A DNA stretch of 64,000 bases. Source: Plantactinospora sp. KBS50 (GTDB lineage: Bacteria; Actinomycetota; Actinomycetes; Mycobacteriales; Micromonosporaceae). How positions within the stretch are numbered: position 1 is the stretch's first letter; every line of letters begins with the position of its first letter. Shown piece by piece: positions 9,542-18,294 of the stretch. The notes below the pieces were generated by a model, which was given only the letters and a program-made list of their open reading frames with translations, was not told where the DNA came from and searched no databases. The stretch is taken from the NCBI RefSeq assembly GCF_002285795.1, contig NZ_CP022961.1, positions 1,674,001-1,738,000 of the forward strand, read 5' to 3'. Made by a program: the position numbers and the translations under genes.

Positions 9542-9557
9542 ATACCAGGATGCTCGC

Positions 9558-10478
9558 ATGACGATGTTGCTCACCGACGCCGACGTCGCGGCCGGGCTGG
9601 ACGCCCCGACCGCGGTGGCCGCGATGCGTGCGGCGCTGCTCGCCGCGCACCATGGCCGGCTGGTCGCCCCGCCCCGGGCGACCACGCCGCTCGACGGCGG
9701 GCGGCTGGTCTTCACGGCCGGCCGGCTGGGCGACGAGTGGTACGGCTACCGCAGCTACGACACCTTCGGCCGGACCGGGTCCGAGCAGCTCGTCGTGCTG
9801 CACGAGGCGGAGACGGGCCGGATCCGGGCGATCGCCGTGGGATCCGAGATCGGCTCCCGGCGTACCGGCGCGATCGGCGGGGTGGCGGTGGACGCGCTGG
9901 CCCGGCCCGAGGCGGCCACGCTGGCCGTGATCGGCGCCGGCGGGCAGGCCTGGACGCAGGTCTGGGCCGCCGCGTCGGTGCGCCGGCTGCGGGAGGTACG
10001 GGTGTACTGCCGCACGGCCGCCCGGGGCGAGCTGTTCGCCGCCCGGGTCCGGGCCGAACTCGACGTACCGGCGCGGGTCGCCACCGGCGCGGCGGCGGCC
10101 GTGCGGGACGCCGACGTCGTGGTGCTGGCCACCACCAGCGCGACCCCGGTGATCGGGGCGGCCGACCTGGCGCCCGGCGCCCACGTCAACGCGGTGGGCT
10201 TCAAACAGCAGGGCCGGGCCGAGTTCGGCACCGACCTGCTCGACCGGGCGGAGGTGCTGGTCACCGACGCGCCCGAGCAGGTCGGCGGGTACGACCCGCC
10301 GATGCTGGCCGCGGTGCCGCCGCACCGGGACCGGCTGGTCCCGCTGGGGGCCGTGCTCGCGGGCGCGGCACCCGCCCGCACCCGGCCCGAGCAGGTGAGC
10401 CTGTTCTGCTCGCTCGGGCTGGCCGGGACCGAGGTGTTCCTGCTCGACCGGCTGGCCCGGGCGACCGTCCGGACGTGA
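9558..10478 (+). CDS. Ornithine cyclodeaminase/mu-crystallin family protein
   Basis: A 306-residue NAD(P)-dependent enzyme of the OCD/mu-crystallin family. Members include ornithine cyclodeaminase, alanine dehydrogenase of the archaeal type and imine reductases. A Rossmann motif (AVIGAGGQAWTQ) sits near residues 123-134, preceded by the family stretch GSEIGSRRTGAIGGVAVDALA. The exact substrate is not evident and family members often differ in function. It is a single gene behind its own dyad-containing promoter, and the gene that follows is unrelated (rimO). Confidence 0.8.
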   Translation: MTMLLTDADVAAGLDAPTAVAAMRAALLAAHHGRLVAPPRATTPLDGGRLVFTAGRLGDEWYGYRSYDTFGRTGSEQLVVLHEAETGRIRAIAVGSEIGSRRTGAIGGVAVDALARPEAATLAVIGAGGQAWTQVWAAASVRRLREVRVYCRTAARGELFAARVRAELDVPARVATGAAAAVRDADVVVLATTSATPVIGAADLAPGAHVNAVGFKQQGRAEFGTDLLDRAEVLVTDAPEQVGGYDPPMLAAVPPHRDRLVPLGAVLAGAAPARTRPEQVSLFCSLGLAGTEVFLLDRLARATVRT

Positions 10479-10548
10479 CCCGGATCCCGCCCGGCCGCCC
10501 GGCATCCGGCGCGGTCGGCGACCCGGGGGACCGGCCCGGTAGGCTCGG

Positions 10549-12051
10549 ATGGTGTCCGCCAGCTCTCCTTCCTCGTCCGGTGCCGCCCACCCCGTCTCTC
10601 CGGACGGGCGGCGGGTCGCCCTGCTGACCCTGGGCTGTGCCCGCAACGAGGTCGACTCGGAGGAGTTGGCGGCCCGGCTGGACGCCGACGGCTGGCAGGT
10701 GACCACCGATGGCGCCGGGGCCGATGTGGTGCTGGTCAACACCTGTGGCTTCGTGGAGAAGGCCAAGCAGGAGTCGATCCAGACCCTGCTCGCGGCGGCC
10801 GGGTCCGGCGCCCGGGTGGTCGCGGCCGGCTGCATGGCCGAGCGGTACGGCCGGGAACTGCACGAGAGCATGCCCGAGGCGCACGCGGTGCTGGGCTTCG
10901 ACGACTACCCGCAGATCGCCGCCCGGTTGGGTTCGGTGCTGGCCGGCGAGCGGATCGACTCGCACGTGCCCCGGGACCGCCGGGAGCTGCTGCCGCTCAC
11001 CCCGGTCGCCCGGCGCGGCAGCGCCGTGGTGCTGCCCGGTCACGGCGGCCCGGCGGAACCGCTGGCCGACGAGCACACCCCGGCGCACCTGCGGCCGGTG
11101 CTGCGCCGCCGGCTGGGCGAGGGACCGGTCGCCTCGCTCAAGCTGGCCAGCGGCTGTGACCGCAGATGCGCCTTCTGCGCCATTCCGGCCTTCCGCGGCG
11201 CGTTCGTCTCGCGTACCCCGGACGAGTTGCTGGCCGAGGCCGAGTGGCTGGCCGGCACGGGCGTCCGGGAGCTGGTGCTGGTCAGCGAGAACTCCACCTC
11301 CTACGGCAAGGACCTCGGCGACCCGCGGGCGCTGGAGAAGCTGTTGCCGCAGCTCGCCGCGGTGACCGGGATCGTCCGGGTCCGGGTCAGCTACCTCCAG
11401 CCGGCCGAGACGCGACCCGGCCTGGTGGCGGCCATCGCCGGGACGCCCGGGGTGGCGGCCTACTTCGACCTGTCGTTCCAGCATTCCAGCGAGCCGGTGC
11501 TGCGCCGGATGCGCCGGTTCGGCTCCACGGAACGCTTCCTGGACCTGCTTGCCTCGGCCCGCGAGGTGGCGCCGGCCGCGGGGGCGCGCAGCAACTTCAT
11601 CGTCGGGTTCCCCGGCGAGACCCGGCGGGACGTCGACGAGTTGGTCCGCTTCCTGACCGAGGCGCGGCTGGATGCCATCGGTGTGTTCGACTACAGCGAC
11701 GAGGACGGGACCGAGGCGGCCGGGCTGCCCGGCAAGGTGTCGGCCGCGACGGTCCGCCGCCGGTACGACCGGCTGGTCCGGCTGGCCGACGAGCTGTGCT
11801 CGCAGCGGGCCGAGGAACGGCTGGGCGAGACCATCGAGGTGCTGGTGGACACGGTGTCGGACGGCGTCGTCGAGGGCCGCGCGGCGCACCAGGCGCCGGA
11901 GGTGGACGGTTCGACCACGCTCGCGGTGCCGGGGGACGGCGCCGGGCTGAGCGCGCTGCGCCCGGGGGATCTGGTCCGGGCCAGGGTCACCGGCACCGAG
12001 GGGGTGGACCTGGTGGCCGAGCCGATCGAGATGGTGTCCGCCGCCGGGTGA
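10549..12051 (+). CDS. rimO: Ribosomal protein S12 methylthiotransferase RimO
   Basis: A 500-residue radical SAM enzyme that methylthiolates an aspartate of ribosomal protein S12. The N-terminal UPF0004 domain carries the second Fe-S cluster ligands C30, C66 and C95. The radical SAM CxxxCxxC is C203, C207, C210, and a TRAM domain closes the protein. [10 protein letters not shown] and [11 protein letters not shown] favour RimO over MiaB, which appears separately at the end of the window. A linker of about 60 residues between the two domains is longer than in enterobacteria, as is common in actinomycetes. The start of pgsA follows after 22 bp. Confidence 0.93.
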   Translation: MVSASSPSSSGAAHPVSPDGRRVALLTLGCARNEVDSEELAARLDADGWQVTTDGAGADVVLVNTCGFVEKAKQESIQTLLAAAGSGARVVAAGCMAERYGRELHESMPEAHAVLGFDDYPQIAARLGSVLAGERIDSHVPRDRRELLPLTPVARRGSAVVLPGHGGPAEPLADEHTPAHLRPVLRRRLGEGPVASLKLASGCDRRCAFCAIPAFRGAFVSRTPDELLAEAEWLAGTGVRELVLVSENSTSYGKDLGDPRALEKLLPQLAAVTGIVRVRVSYLQPAETRPGLVAAIAGTPGVAAYFDLSFQHSSEPVLRRMRRFGSTERFLDLLASAREVAPAAGARSNFIVGFPGETRRDVDELVRFLTEARLDAIGVFDYSDEDGTEAAGLPGKVSAATVRRRYDRLVRLADELCSQRAEERLGETIEVLVDTVSDGVVEGRAAHQAPEVDGSTTLAVPGDGAGLSALRPGDLVRARVTGTEGVDLVAEPIEMVSAAG

Positions 12052-12073
12052 GGCGCCGAATGGGGGGATCGGG

Positions 12074-12955
12074 ATGACCGAGGGGAGCGGACGGACCGAC
12101 TGGGCCGCCGCGGTGCCGGCGATGGTCGAACCGGGGGGTGTCGCGCCGAGCCCGGCGCCGGCCCCCGAGCCGGCCGTTTCGCGCGCCGCCGACCCGGTTC
12201 CGGCCGCTTCGCCCGCCGACCCGGTTCCGGCCGCTTCGCCCGCCGACCCGGTGCCGGCCGCTCCGGCCGCCGCATCGCGCGCCGCCGATCCGCGCGCCGC
12301 CGATCCGCGCGCCGCCGATCCGCGCGCCGCCGATCCGCGCGCCGCCGATCCGCGCGCCGCCGCCGACCCGGTGCCGGCCACCGAGCCCCGGCGGCCCGCC
12401 GTACCGTCGGTCCCGGTGGTGAACGCGGCGAACGCGCTCACCGCGCTCCGGATCGTCCTGGTGCCGGTCTTCGTGGTGCTGGTCGGCTGCTCGGCGCTGG
12501 TCCATCCCGGCTGGCGGATCGCCGCCACGGTGACCTTCGCGATCGCCTCCACCACCGACCTGGTGGACGGCTGGATCGCCCGCCGGTACGGCCTGGTCAC
12601 CTCGTTCGGCAAGGTGGCCGACCCGATCGCCGACAAGGCGCTCACCGGCGCCGCCCTGGTGCTGCTCTCCTGGTACGACCGGTTGCCCTGGTGGGTGACC
12701 GCGCTGATCCTGGCCCGCGAGCTGGGGGTGACGCTGATCCGGTTCTGGGTGATCCGGTACGGCGTGATCGCCGCGAGCCGGGGTGGCAAGGTCAAGACCG
12801 CCCTGCAGGTCCTGGCGATCGTCTGGTACCTGTGGCCGGTGCCGGGCGCCCTCGCCGGCATCGGCGCGTGGATCATGGGCGCGGCGGTTGTCGTCACCGT
12901 GGTGACGGGATTGGACTACGTGATCAGGGCCGTCCGGCTGCGCCGCTCGGCCTGA
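12074..12955 (+). CDS. pgsA: CDP-diacylglycerol-glycerol-3-phosphate 3-phosphatidyltransferase
   Basis: A 293-residue integral membrane enzyme of phosphatidylglycerol synthesis. The CDP-alcohol phosphotransferase signature is complete: D165, G166, A169, R170, G179, D183, D187 in DLVDGWIAR and GKVADPIADK. Several hydrophobic segments lie from residue 120 onward. The first 110 residues are an unusual Ala/Pro/Asp/Arg-rich extension built from tandem repeats (PVPAASPAD and ADPRA units) and are not part of the fold, whose real N-terminus is near NAANALTALRI. The gene sits between rimO and a cinA homologue, an order I recall as common in actinobacteria. Confidence 0.9.
   Translation: MTEGSGRTDWAAAVPAMVEPGGVAPSPAPAPEPAVSRAADPVPAASPADPVPAASPADPVPAAPAAASRAADPRAADPRAADPRAADPRAADPRAAADPVPATEPRRPAVPSVPVVNAANALTALRIVLVPVFVVLVGCSALVHPGWRIAATVTFAIASTTDLVDGWIARRYGLVTSFGKVADPIADKALTGAALVLLSWYDRLPWWVTALILARELGVTLIRFWVIRYGVIAASRGGKVKTALQVLAIVWYLWPVPGALAGIGAWIMGAAVVVTVVTGLDYVIRAVRLRRSA
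12281..12355 (+). repeat. 15-bp minisatellite within pgsA, five copies
   Basis: GCCGCCGATCCGCGC is repeated five times without a mismatch, encoding ADPRA units. It is preceded at about 12190-12265 by a 27-bp repeat encoding PVPAASPAD. Both keep the frame and lie in the non-conserved N-terminal extension. Confidence 0.9.
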
Positions 12956-13011
12956 GTCGCACCAGGGCCGCGCGGCCGCGCCGCCCGGCCGGAGCGGGCA
13001 GGGGGTACCCG

Positions 13012-13533
13012 ATGAGCAGCACCGGTCCGGATCCCGGATCCGGCGGCGCCGCGGCCGCCGTCGTGCGCCTGCTCGTCGAGCGCCGGGAGACGTTCGCGAC
13101 CGTGGAGTCGCTGACCGGCGGTCTGCTGGCCGCCACCGTGGTGGAGATCGCCGGGGTGAGCGCCGTCTACCGGGGCGGCCTGGTGGTCTACGCCACGGAT
13201 CTGAAGGAGCGGCTGGCGGACGTACCGGCGGACCTGCTGGCCGCCCGCGGACCGGTGGATCCCGAGGTGGCCGTGGCGCTCGCGGCCGGCTGCCGGCGGC
13301 GCTGCGCCGCCGACTGGGCGGTGGCCACCACGGGCGTCGCGGGGCCGGAGCCGCAGGACGGACATCCGGTCGGCGAGGTGTACGTCGCGGTGGCCGGCCC
13401 GGCCGGCGGCGCGGTGCGCCGGCTGGCCCTGGACGGCGGCCGGGCGGAGATCCGCACCGCCACCGTGCGGGAGGCGTTGGACCTGCTCAGCGCCGAGCTC
13501 CAGGCCGCCGCGCGGGAACCGTCGATGCGCTGA
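13012..13533 (+). CDS. CinA C-terminal-type amidohydrolase
   Basis: A 173-residue stand-alone CinA C-terminal domain, the family of nicotinamide-nucleotide amidohydrolases (PncC) that recycle NMN. Family hallmarks include VESLTGGLLAATVVEIAGVSAVYRGG and ATTGVAGPEPQDGHPVGEVYVAV. The N-terminal molybdopterin-binding-like half of full CinA is absent. The ATG follows a GGGGG tract weakly resembling a ribosome-binding site. It lies 56 bp after pgsA on the same strand, and clgR follows after 207 bp. Confidence 0.88.
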   Translation: MSSTGPDPGSGGAAAAVVRLLVERRETFATVESLTGGLLAATVVEIAGVSAVYRGGLVVYATDLKERLADVPADLLAARGPVDPEVAVALAAGCRRRCAADWAVATTGVAGPEPQDGHPVGEVYVAVAGPAGGAVRRLALDGGRAEIRTATVREALDLLSAELQAAAREPSMR

Positions 13534-13740
13534 CCGGCCGCGGGGCCGCGCCGGCCGAGGGTGATCCGGCCGGCGTTCCCGAGTTTCGTTCCGAGCTGCC
13601 CGGGCGGGGCGGGATGTCGTCCGGGTCCGTAGCGGGTACGGTTGCGGTCAAGCTCTTGGTCGCCCCCAAGGGCTGGGGCTTTCCCGCTCGGCCGCCGGGC
13701 GGGAGAATCGACCGGAGTGTCCCGCGGATGGGGAGGTGCG

Positions 13741-14241
13741 ATGGTCCTGCTGCGCCGAGTCATCGGTGATGCGCTACGTGCACGCCGGCAGGGTCAGCAC
13801 CGGACACTGCGCGAGGTGTCCACCGCGGCCAATGTCAGCCTGGGCTACCTGTCCGAGATCGAGCGCGGGCAGAAGGAGGCGTCCAGCGAGCTGCTCGCGG
13901 CGATCTGCGACGCCCTCGGCGCCCGACTCTCCGAGGTGCTGGGCGAGGTGAGCGACACCCTGGCGCTTGCCGAGCAGGTGCCGGGGGTGCTGCTGCCGGT
14001 CCGCGAGCGACCGGTGGACGGCCTGCCGGCGACGGATTCGACGGCGCCGGAGCCGGCGTCGGCCGGCGCGGGGCATCCCGACCGGGTCGCGCGGGCGGCC
14101 GGCGAGAAGCACCCGGTTCGCACGCTCAGCTCGGACGGCCGGGTGTCGGTCTCGGTGACCCAGGAGTTCCCGCTCAAGGCGACCCTGCGGACCAGCCGGC
14201 GGACCCGCGGAGGCGACCGCGACGTGGTCTGCGCCGCCTGA
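13741..14241 (+). CDS. clgR: XRE-family regulator ClgR
   Basis: A 166-residue regulator with a Cro/CI helix-turn-helix at residues about 20-65 ([27 protein letters not shown]), matching ClgR, the activator of clp protease and psp genes in actinobacteria. The C-terminal half is a low-complexity linker ending in a basic tail. GGGGAGG lies 4 bases before the ATG, which is preferred over an upstream in-frame ATG at 13642. The next two genes are PspA and a PspM-like protein, giving the same order recalled from Mycobacterium tuberculosis Rv2745c-Rv2743c. Confidence 0.88.
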   Translation: MVLLRRVIGDALRARRQGQHRTLREVSTAANVSLGYLSEIERGQKEASSELLAAICDALGARLSEVLGEVSDTLALAEQVPGVLLPVRERPVDGLPATDSTAPEPASAGAGHPDRVARAAGEKHPVRTLSSDGRVSVSVTQEFPLKATLRTSRRTRGGDRDVVCAA

Positions 14242-14524
14242 GACACTGTCCCGCAGCGTCACAGCGTCAGGCGCGGCCGTGGTTCGGGCATGGGCGCGGA
14301 CCGGTGTGGCCGGTGCGCCGGCCGGCCTGGCTGGCCTTGCCTGCGGAGCGTAAGGTTGATCTCCCGATACCGGAGCGGATTCAACTTCGCCCGTCGGTAC
14401 CCTGCCGCGACTGGCGCGTGGCTGGGACGATGGAGGCGGCGTCGTGCGGCGGCCGGCTCGGGGGGTCGGGCCCGACCGGCGCGGTCGAGGCGATCGAATG
14501 AATGCGTGAGGGGATACCGCGGAG

Positions 14525-15391
14525 ATGGCGAACCCGTTCGTCAAGGGCTGGCGCTACCTGATGGCGCTGTTCGGCGCCAAGATTGATGAGTACGCCGATC
14601 CGAAGGTCCAGATCCAGCAGGCCATCGAGGATGCGCAACGGCAACACCAGGCGCTGGTCCAGCAGGCGGCCGCGGTGATCGGCAACCAGCGTCAGCTGGA
14701 GATGCGGCTGTCGCGCAACATCGCCGAGGTCGAGCGGTTGCAGGGGATGGCCCGGCAGGCGCTGGCGCTGGCCGACCGGGCCCGCACCGGCGGCAACGAG
14801 CCCGAGGCGCAGAAGTACGAGCAGTCCGCACAGACCCTGGCCACCCAGCTCGTCTCGGCCGAGCAGCAGACCGAGGACCTCAAGACCCTGCACGACCAGG
14901 CGCTGAACGCGGCCGCCCAGGCGCGCAAGGCGGTCGAGAACAACTCGATGATCCTCCAGCAGAAGCTGGCCGAGCGCACCAAGCTGCTCAGCCAGCTTGA
15001 GCAGGCCAAGATGCAGGAGAGCGTGGCCCGCTCGCTGGAGTCGATGTCGTCGCTCGCCGCGCCCGGCAACACGCCCTCGCTGGACGAGGTACGCGACAAG
15101 ATCGAGTCCCGCTACGCCACCGCGATGGGCCGGGCCGAGCTGGCCGGCAACTCCGTGGAGGGCCGGATGCTGGAAATCCAGAAGTCCAGCCTCGACCTGG
15201 CCGGCGAGTCCCGGTTGGAGCAGATCCGGGCGAGCATGGCCGGCGGACAGCTCACCGGCGAGGCCGCCAAGCCGGCGATCGGGCAGACCGAGTCCGGCGC
15301 GGATGCCGCCTCGGTGGCCCGGCTCGACGAGATCAGGGCCAGCATGGCCAAGGACAGGGCCCCTGGCGGAGACGCCAGCGCCGCCGGCTGA
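14525..15391 (+). CDS. pspA: Phage-shock protein PspA/IM30
   Basis: A 288-residue PspA/Vipp1 homologue, a membrane-repair scaffold on the inner leaflet. The start [37 protein letters not shown] is typical, followed by long heptad-rich coiled coils to about residue 200. A C-terminal extension holds two similar segments ([11 protein letters not shown] and [11 protein letters not shown]). 283 bp separate it from clgR, room for an independent stress promoter. That gap holds an imperfect dyad around CCTTGCCTGCGGAGCGTAAGG (about 14335-14355), too weak for a firm site call. Confidence 0.92.
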   Translation: MANPFVKGWRYLMALFGAKIDEYADPKVQIQQAIEDAQRQHQALVQQAAAVIGNQRQLEMRLSRNIAEVERLQGMARQALALADRARTGGNEPEAQKYEQSAQTLATQLVSAEQQTEDLKTLHDQALNAAAQARKAVENNSMILQQKLAERTKLLSQLEQAKMQESVARSLESMSSLAAPGNTPSLDEVRDKIESRYATAMGRAELAGNSVEGRMLEIQKSSLDLAGESRLEQIRASMAGGQLTGEAAKPAIGQTESGADAASVARLDEIRASMAKDRAPGGDASAAG

Positions 15392-15418
15392 GCCGACGGC
15401 CGTCCGGCGGGAGGAGCC

Positions 15419-16189
15419 GTGGTCGACCAGCGGACGCGTTACCTGCGCCAGGTGCGCAGGTTGCGCCGGGGTGCCCGTCGGTGGAGTGCGCTGGCCGGCA
15501 CCCTCGGCGGGGCCGCCGCGGTGCTCACCCCGTACCACGGGGTCGGCCTGCCGGACGCGGCCTGGGCCGCGGCGGCCGGCGGTTCGGCGGTGCTCGCGCT
15601 GTGGCGCTGGTCCGACCTGCGTGCCCTGACCCGGCAGCCACCGCCGCCCGCCGAGTCGCCGGAACAGGTTCAGGCGCGGCTGATCGCCACCGTCGAGCGG
15701 CTCCCGGCGGGCCGGCTGGCCGTCGGGGAGGTACGCCGGCAGCGCGCCCGGCTGGCCCTGCGCGGATCGGCCGCGGCCGGTCCGTGGCTGCGGCTGGACC
15801 GGGCCGCGCAGGCACTTTCCGGGCTCGCCGACCGGCTCGACGCCGCCGCCCACGAAATCCTGGCGGAGGCGGCCGTGGCTGAGGGGTCGCTGCGGGACCT
15901 GGCCCGCCGGGTGGCCGAGATCGAACGGGCCGTCAAGATCGCACCGGAGGAGTCCCGCGAGTCGCTGGCGGCGGCGCACGCCCGGCTGCTCGGCCAGCTC
16001 GACGGCGGGGTGAGCGCGTACGAGCGGCTGGTGGTGGCCGCGGCCGGCTACGTGGCCGAGGACGCCAACCCGGTCGGCGACCATCCCTCGGTGTCCCGGC
16101 TGACCGAGGCGAGCGACTTCCTGCACGGCGTGGCGGCCGGGTTGGCCGAGTTCCGCTCCGGCGGCGAACGGACCCGCACGGCCCACTGA
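15419..16189 (+). CDS. pspM: Phage-shock envelope-stress protein PspM-like
   Basis: A 256-residue protein with a basic N-terminus, a predicted hydrophobic hairpin at residues about 23-62 (WSALAGTLGGAAAVLTPY and DAAWAAAAGGSAVLALWRW), then a long helical cytoplasmic part. Length, topology and position directly after pspA match the actinobacterial PspM membrane partner of PspA. The GTG start follows GGGAGGAG with short spacing, 27 bp after the pspA stop, suggesting co-transcription. The assignment rests mainly on context. Confidence 0.75.
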   Translation: MVDQRTRYLRQVRRLRRGARRWSALAGTLGGAAAVLTPYHGVGLPDAAWAAAAGGSAVLALWRWSDLRALTRQPPPPAESPEQVQARLIATVERLPAGRLAVGEVRRQRARLALRGSAAAGPWLRLDRAAQALSGLADRLDAAAHEILAEAAVAEGSLRDLARRVAEIERAVKIAPEESRESLAAAHARLLGQLDGGVSAYERLVVAAAGYVAEDANPVGDHPSVSRLTEASDFLHGVAAGLAEFRSGGERTRTAH

Positions 16190-16217
16190 GCCGCTGAGCC
16201 CGTTCCGCGGCCCACCC

Positions 16218-16281
16218 CGCCCGCGGCCCGCACGGCCTGCTGTCCGCACCGCCCGCGGCCCGGACGGCCTGCCGTCCGCAC
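16218..16281. repeat. 32-bp tandem repeat between convergent genes
   Basis: Two adjacent 32-bp copies (16218-16249 and 16250-16281) differ at two positions. The second contains the hairpin GGACGG-CCTG-CCGTCC. It lies between the ends of pspM and the Nei2 gene and may help to stop transcription from both sides. There is no T-tract. Confidence 0.65.
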
Positions 16282-16291
16282 CGCCCGACGC

Positions 16292-17092
16292 TCAGGCCAC
16301 GGGGTCGCCGGGCTGGCAGCGCGGGCACCAGTAGGTCACCCGGTCACCCTGGTCCCGCTTGGCGATCGCCGTGCCGCACCGGCGACACGGTTGGGCCCGC
16401 CGGGCGTACACATAGGTCGTTTCGCCGCGCCGCAGCGAGCCGGTGGTGCTCTGCGTCCACCGGCCCCGGTTCGCCATCAGCAACCGCTGGGCCAGCGCCA
16501 CCAGGCCGGCCAGGTCCGGTACGTCGCCGACGCGCGCCCACGGGGACACCCCGCGCAGGAACAGCACCTCACCCTTGTAGAGGTTGCCGATTCCGGCCAG
16601 ATTGCGCTGGTCGAGCAGGGCCTCCGCGATCTGCCGGTCCGGTTCGGCGGCGATCCGCCGGGTCGCCTCGGTCGGATCCCAGTCCGCGCCGAGCAGATCG
16701 GGGCCGAGGTGCCCGACCAGCCGTTCCTCCTGCTCGGTCGGCACCAGCGCCAGGTCGTGCAGGTGATAGCCCACCGCGACGGCCTCCGCGGTGCGCAGCA
16801 CCACCCGGATCAGGTGCGCGGGCCGCGCCGCCCACCGCTCGCCCGGGGCGTACGCGCGCCATGCCCCGTCCATCCGCAGGTGTGAGTGCAGGGTCAGCCG
16901 CCGCTCGTCGGGCTGGAGCCGGAACCGGAGCAGCAGGTGTTTGCCGCGGCTGGTCGAGCCGAGCACGGTCGCCCCGGTAAGGTCCACAGTGGCCAGTTGG
17001 GGCACCCGGAAGTCGCTGGCGGTCAGCCGGCCGCCGATCAGCGCCCGATGCAGCAGGCGGGCGGTGTTCCAGACGGTGTCACCCTCGGGCAC
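16292..17092 (-). CDS. nei2: Endonuclease VIII-type DNA glycosylase Nei2
   Basis: A 266-residue Fpg/Nei-family bifunctional glycosylase for oxidised pyrimidines. The catalytic N-terminus is intact (M-P2-E3-GDTV). The helix-two-turn-helix is ALLDQRNLAGIGNLYKGEVLF, and the C-terminal zinc finger has CRRC and CPRC. The second residue is the Schiff-base proline, and PEGDTVW with no Fpg-type MPELPEV favours Nei. It is convergent with pspM. A short CPCC gene follows upstream on the same strand. Confidence 0.9.
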   Translation of the reverse strand: MPEGDTVWNTARLLHRALIGGRLTASDFRVPQLATVDLTGATVLGSTSRGKHLLLRFRLQPDERRLTLHSHLRMDGAWRAYAPGERWAARPAHLIRVVLRTAEAVAVGYHLHDLALVPTEQEERLVGHLGPDLLGADWDPTEATRRIAAEPDRQIAEALLDQRNLAGIGNLYKGEVLFLRGVSPWARVGDVPDLAGLVALAQRLLMANRGRWTQSTTGSLRRGETTYVYARRAQPCRRCGTAIAKRDQGDRVTYWCPRCQPGDPVA

Positions 17093-17130
17093 CGGCCCGT
17101 CCCACCCTGCTCACGACGACTCCCCGCGGC

Positions 17131-17376
17131 TCACGACGACTCCTCGCGCCGGGACGGTCGACCGGTGTTGCGGAACCGGGGGTGACTGATGCCGTACACC
17201 TGGAAGTTGAGCCGCGCGTCGGTCAGGCTCAACTCCCCGTTGGGGCCGCCCCGCGCGACGTCCGGGTCCGTCCCGCCCCGACCGTCGTCGGTCCAGAGGC
17301 AAACCGGGCAGGTGGTGTCCCCGGTGCGGTACCCGCAGCACGGACAGACATCGAGGTCGATGGAGTGCTTGCCCAC
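17131..17376 (-). CDS. CPCC-family cysteine-rich protein
   Basis: An 81-residue protein with two knuckles, CPCCGY near residues 11-16 and CPVCLW near 24-29, followed by a conserved tail (LTDARLNFQVYGISHPRF). This is the small Cys-rich CPCC family, probably zinc-binding, of unknown role. The GTG start at 17376 has a weak upstream GGCGGAG. Confidence 0.82.
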   Translation of the reverse strand: MGKHSIDLDVCPCCGYRTGDTTCPVCLWTDDGRGGTDPDVARGGPNGELSLTDARLNFQVYGISHPRFRNTGRPSRREESS

Positions 17377-17404
17377 TCCGCCAGCATTCCACAGCGAATC
17401 AGGA

Positions 17405-18211
17405 TCAAGGGAGATCCGCGCCGGTCGCGGCGGTGACGATCCGCAGCGTCTCGCCGGGAGCGACCGCCAGGACGACCGCGGCGCGACCGCCGTTGACGGC
17501 CACCGCGGCCTGGCCGGCCGAGTCGGCGTACACCACCAGCCCGCCCGCCGGCGCCGATCCGAAGGTCTCGCCCCGCACCGCCGGTACGTCGTTGACCAGC
17601 AGCCGCGAACCCAGCCCGGCCAACGCCGGTGCCGGGGCGGCGAGCTGTACGTTGCCGAACCGGTCGACGGTCAGCACCTCGGCCTCCAGCCACCCGTCCC
17701 CGCCGTTCACCACCGGGTCGGGCAGCCGTACCAGCGTGGCCGGGTCGATGTCGGGGCCGGCGCCGGAAAGCGGTTCGCCGCCGGCCAGCCGGGCAGCGAC
17801 CGGGGCGAAGATGTCCCGGCCGTGGAACGTCCGGGACACCGTCGGTCCCAACCAGGCCGGGTTGGTCAGCTCGACGGCCGCCCGTACCCCGCCGAGCACG
17901 TCGGCCGCCCACGGCAGCAGGCCGTTGTCCGGCCCGACCAGGAGACCGTCCGGTGCGGCCAGGGCGATCGACCGCCGCGCCGTACCGACGCTCGGATCCA
18001 CCACCGCGAGATGGACGGCCGGCGGCAGATGGCCGACCGTCTGCGCCAGGACCGCGGCGCCCTGCCGCACGTCACCGGGGTGCAGCAGATGCGTCACGTC
18101 GATCACCCGGGCCGCGGGCGCCAGTCGGGCGATCACCCCGTGGCACGCCGCGACAAAGCCGTCGGACAGCCCGTAGTCGGTGGTGAAGCTGATCCAGGGG
18201 TAGCCGGCCAT
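17405..18211 (-). CDS. S-adenosyl-L-methionine hydrolase (adenosine-forming)
   Basis: A 268-residue protein of the DUF62 superfamily of SAM hydrolases and fluorinase/chlorinase halogenases. Markers are ISFTTDYGLSDGFVAACHGVI near the N-terminus, VIDVTHLLHPGDVR, VVDPSVGTARR, GPDNGLL and TFHGRDIFAPVAA. The last of these, with the DxxR..H-type hydrolase residues, favours water as the nucleophile rather than halide. No biosynthetic neighbours suggest a halogenase. It is divergent from the LLM oxidoreductase. Confidence 0.87.
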   Translation of the reverse strand: MAGYPWISFTTDYGLSDGFVAACHGVIARLAPAARVIDVTHLLHPGDVRQGAAVLAQTVGHLPPAVHLAVVDPSVGTARRSIALAAPDGLLVGPDNGLLPWAADVLGGVRAAVELTNPAWLGPTVSRTFHGRDIFAPVAARLAGGEPLSGAGPDIDPATLVRLPDPVVNGGDGWLEAEVLTVDRFGNVQLAAPAPALAGLGSRLLVNDVPAVRGETFGSAPAGGLVVYADSAGQAAVAVNGGRAAVVLAVAPGETLRIVTAATGADLP

Positions 18212-18294
18212 GCCCGAACCGTAGCGCGGGGCCGCGCCGCGGCACCGACCGATCGGTTCGGCGCGCCGACCGTCGGGCTGGCAGAGTTGACCGC

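Noticed and set aside
14335-14355. A ClgR operator upstream of pspA.
   Set aside because: Only a 4-bp outer dyad agrees (CCTT/AAGG) and the recalled CGC...GCG core of ClgR boxes is not matched, so it was mentioned but not called as a site.
17405-18211. A fluorinase/chlorinase call for the DUF62 protein.
   Set aside because: No biosynthetic genes for halometabolites nearby and the sequence has the hydrolase-like pattern. SAM hydrolase is the simpler reading.
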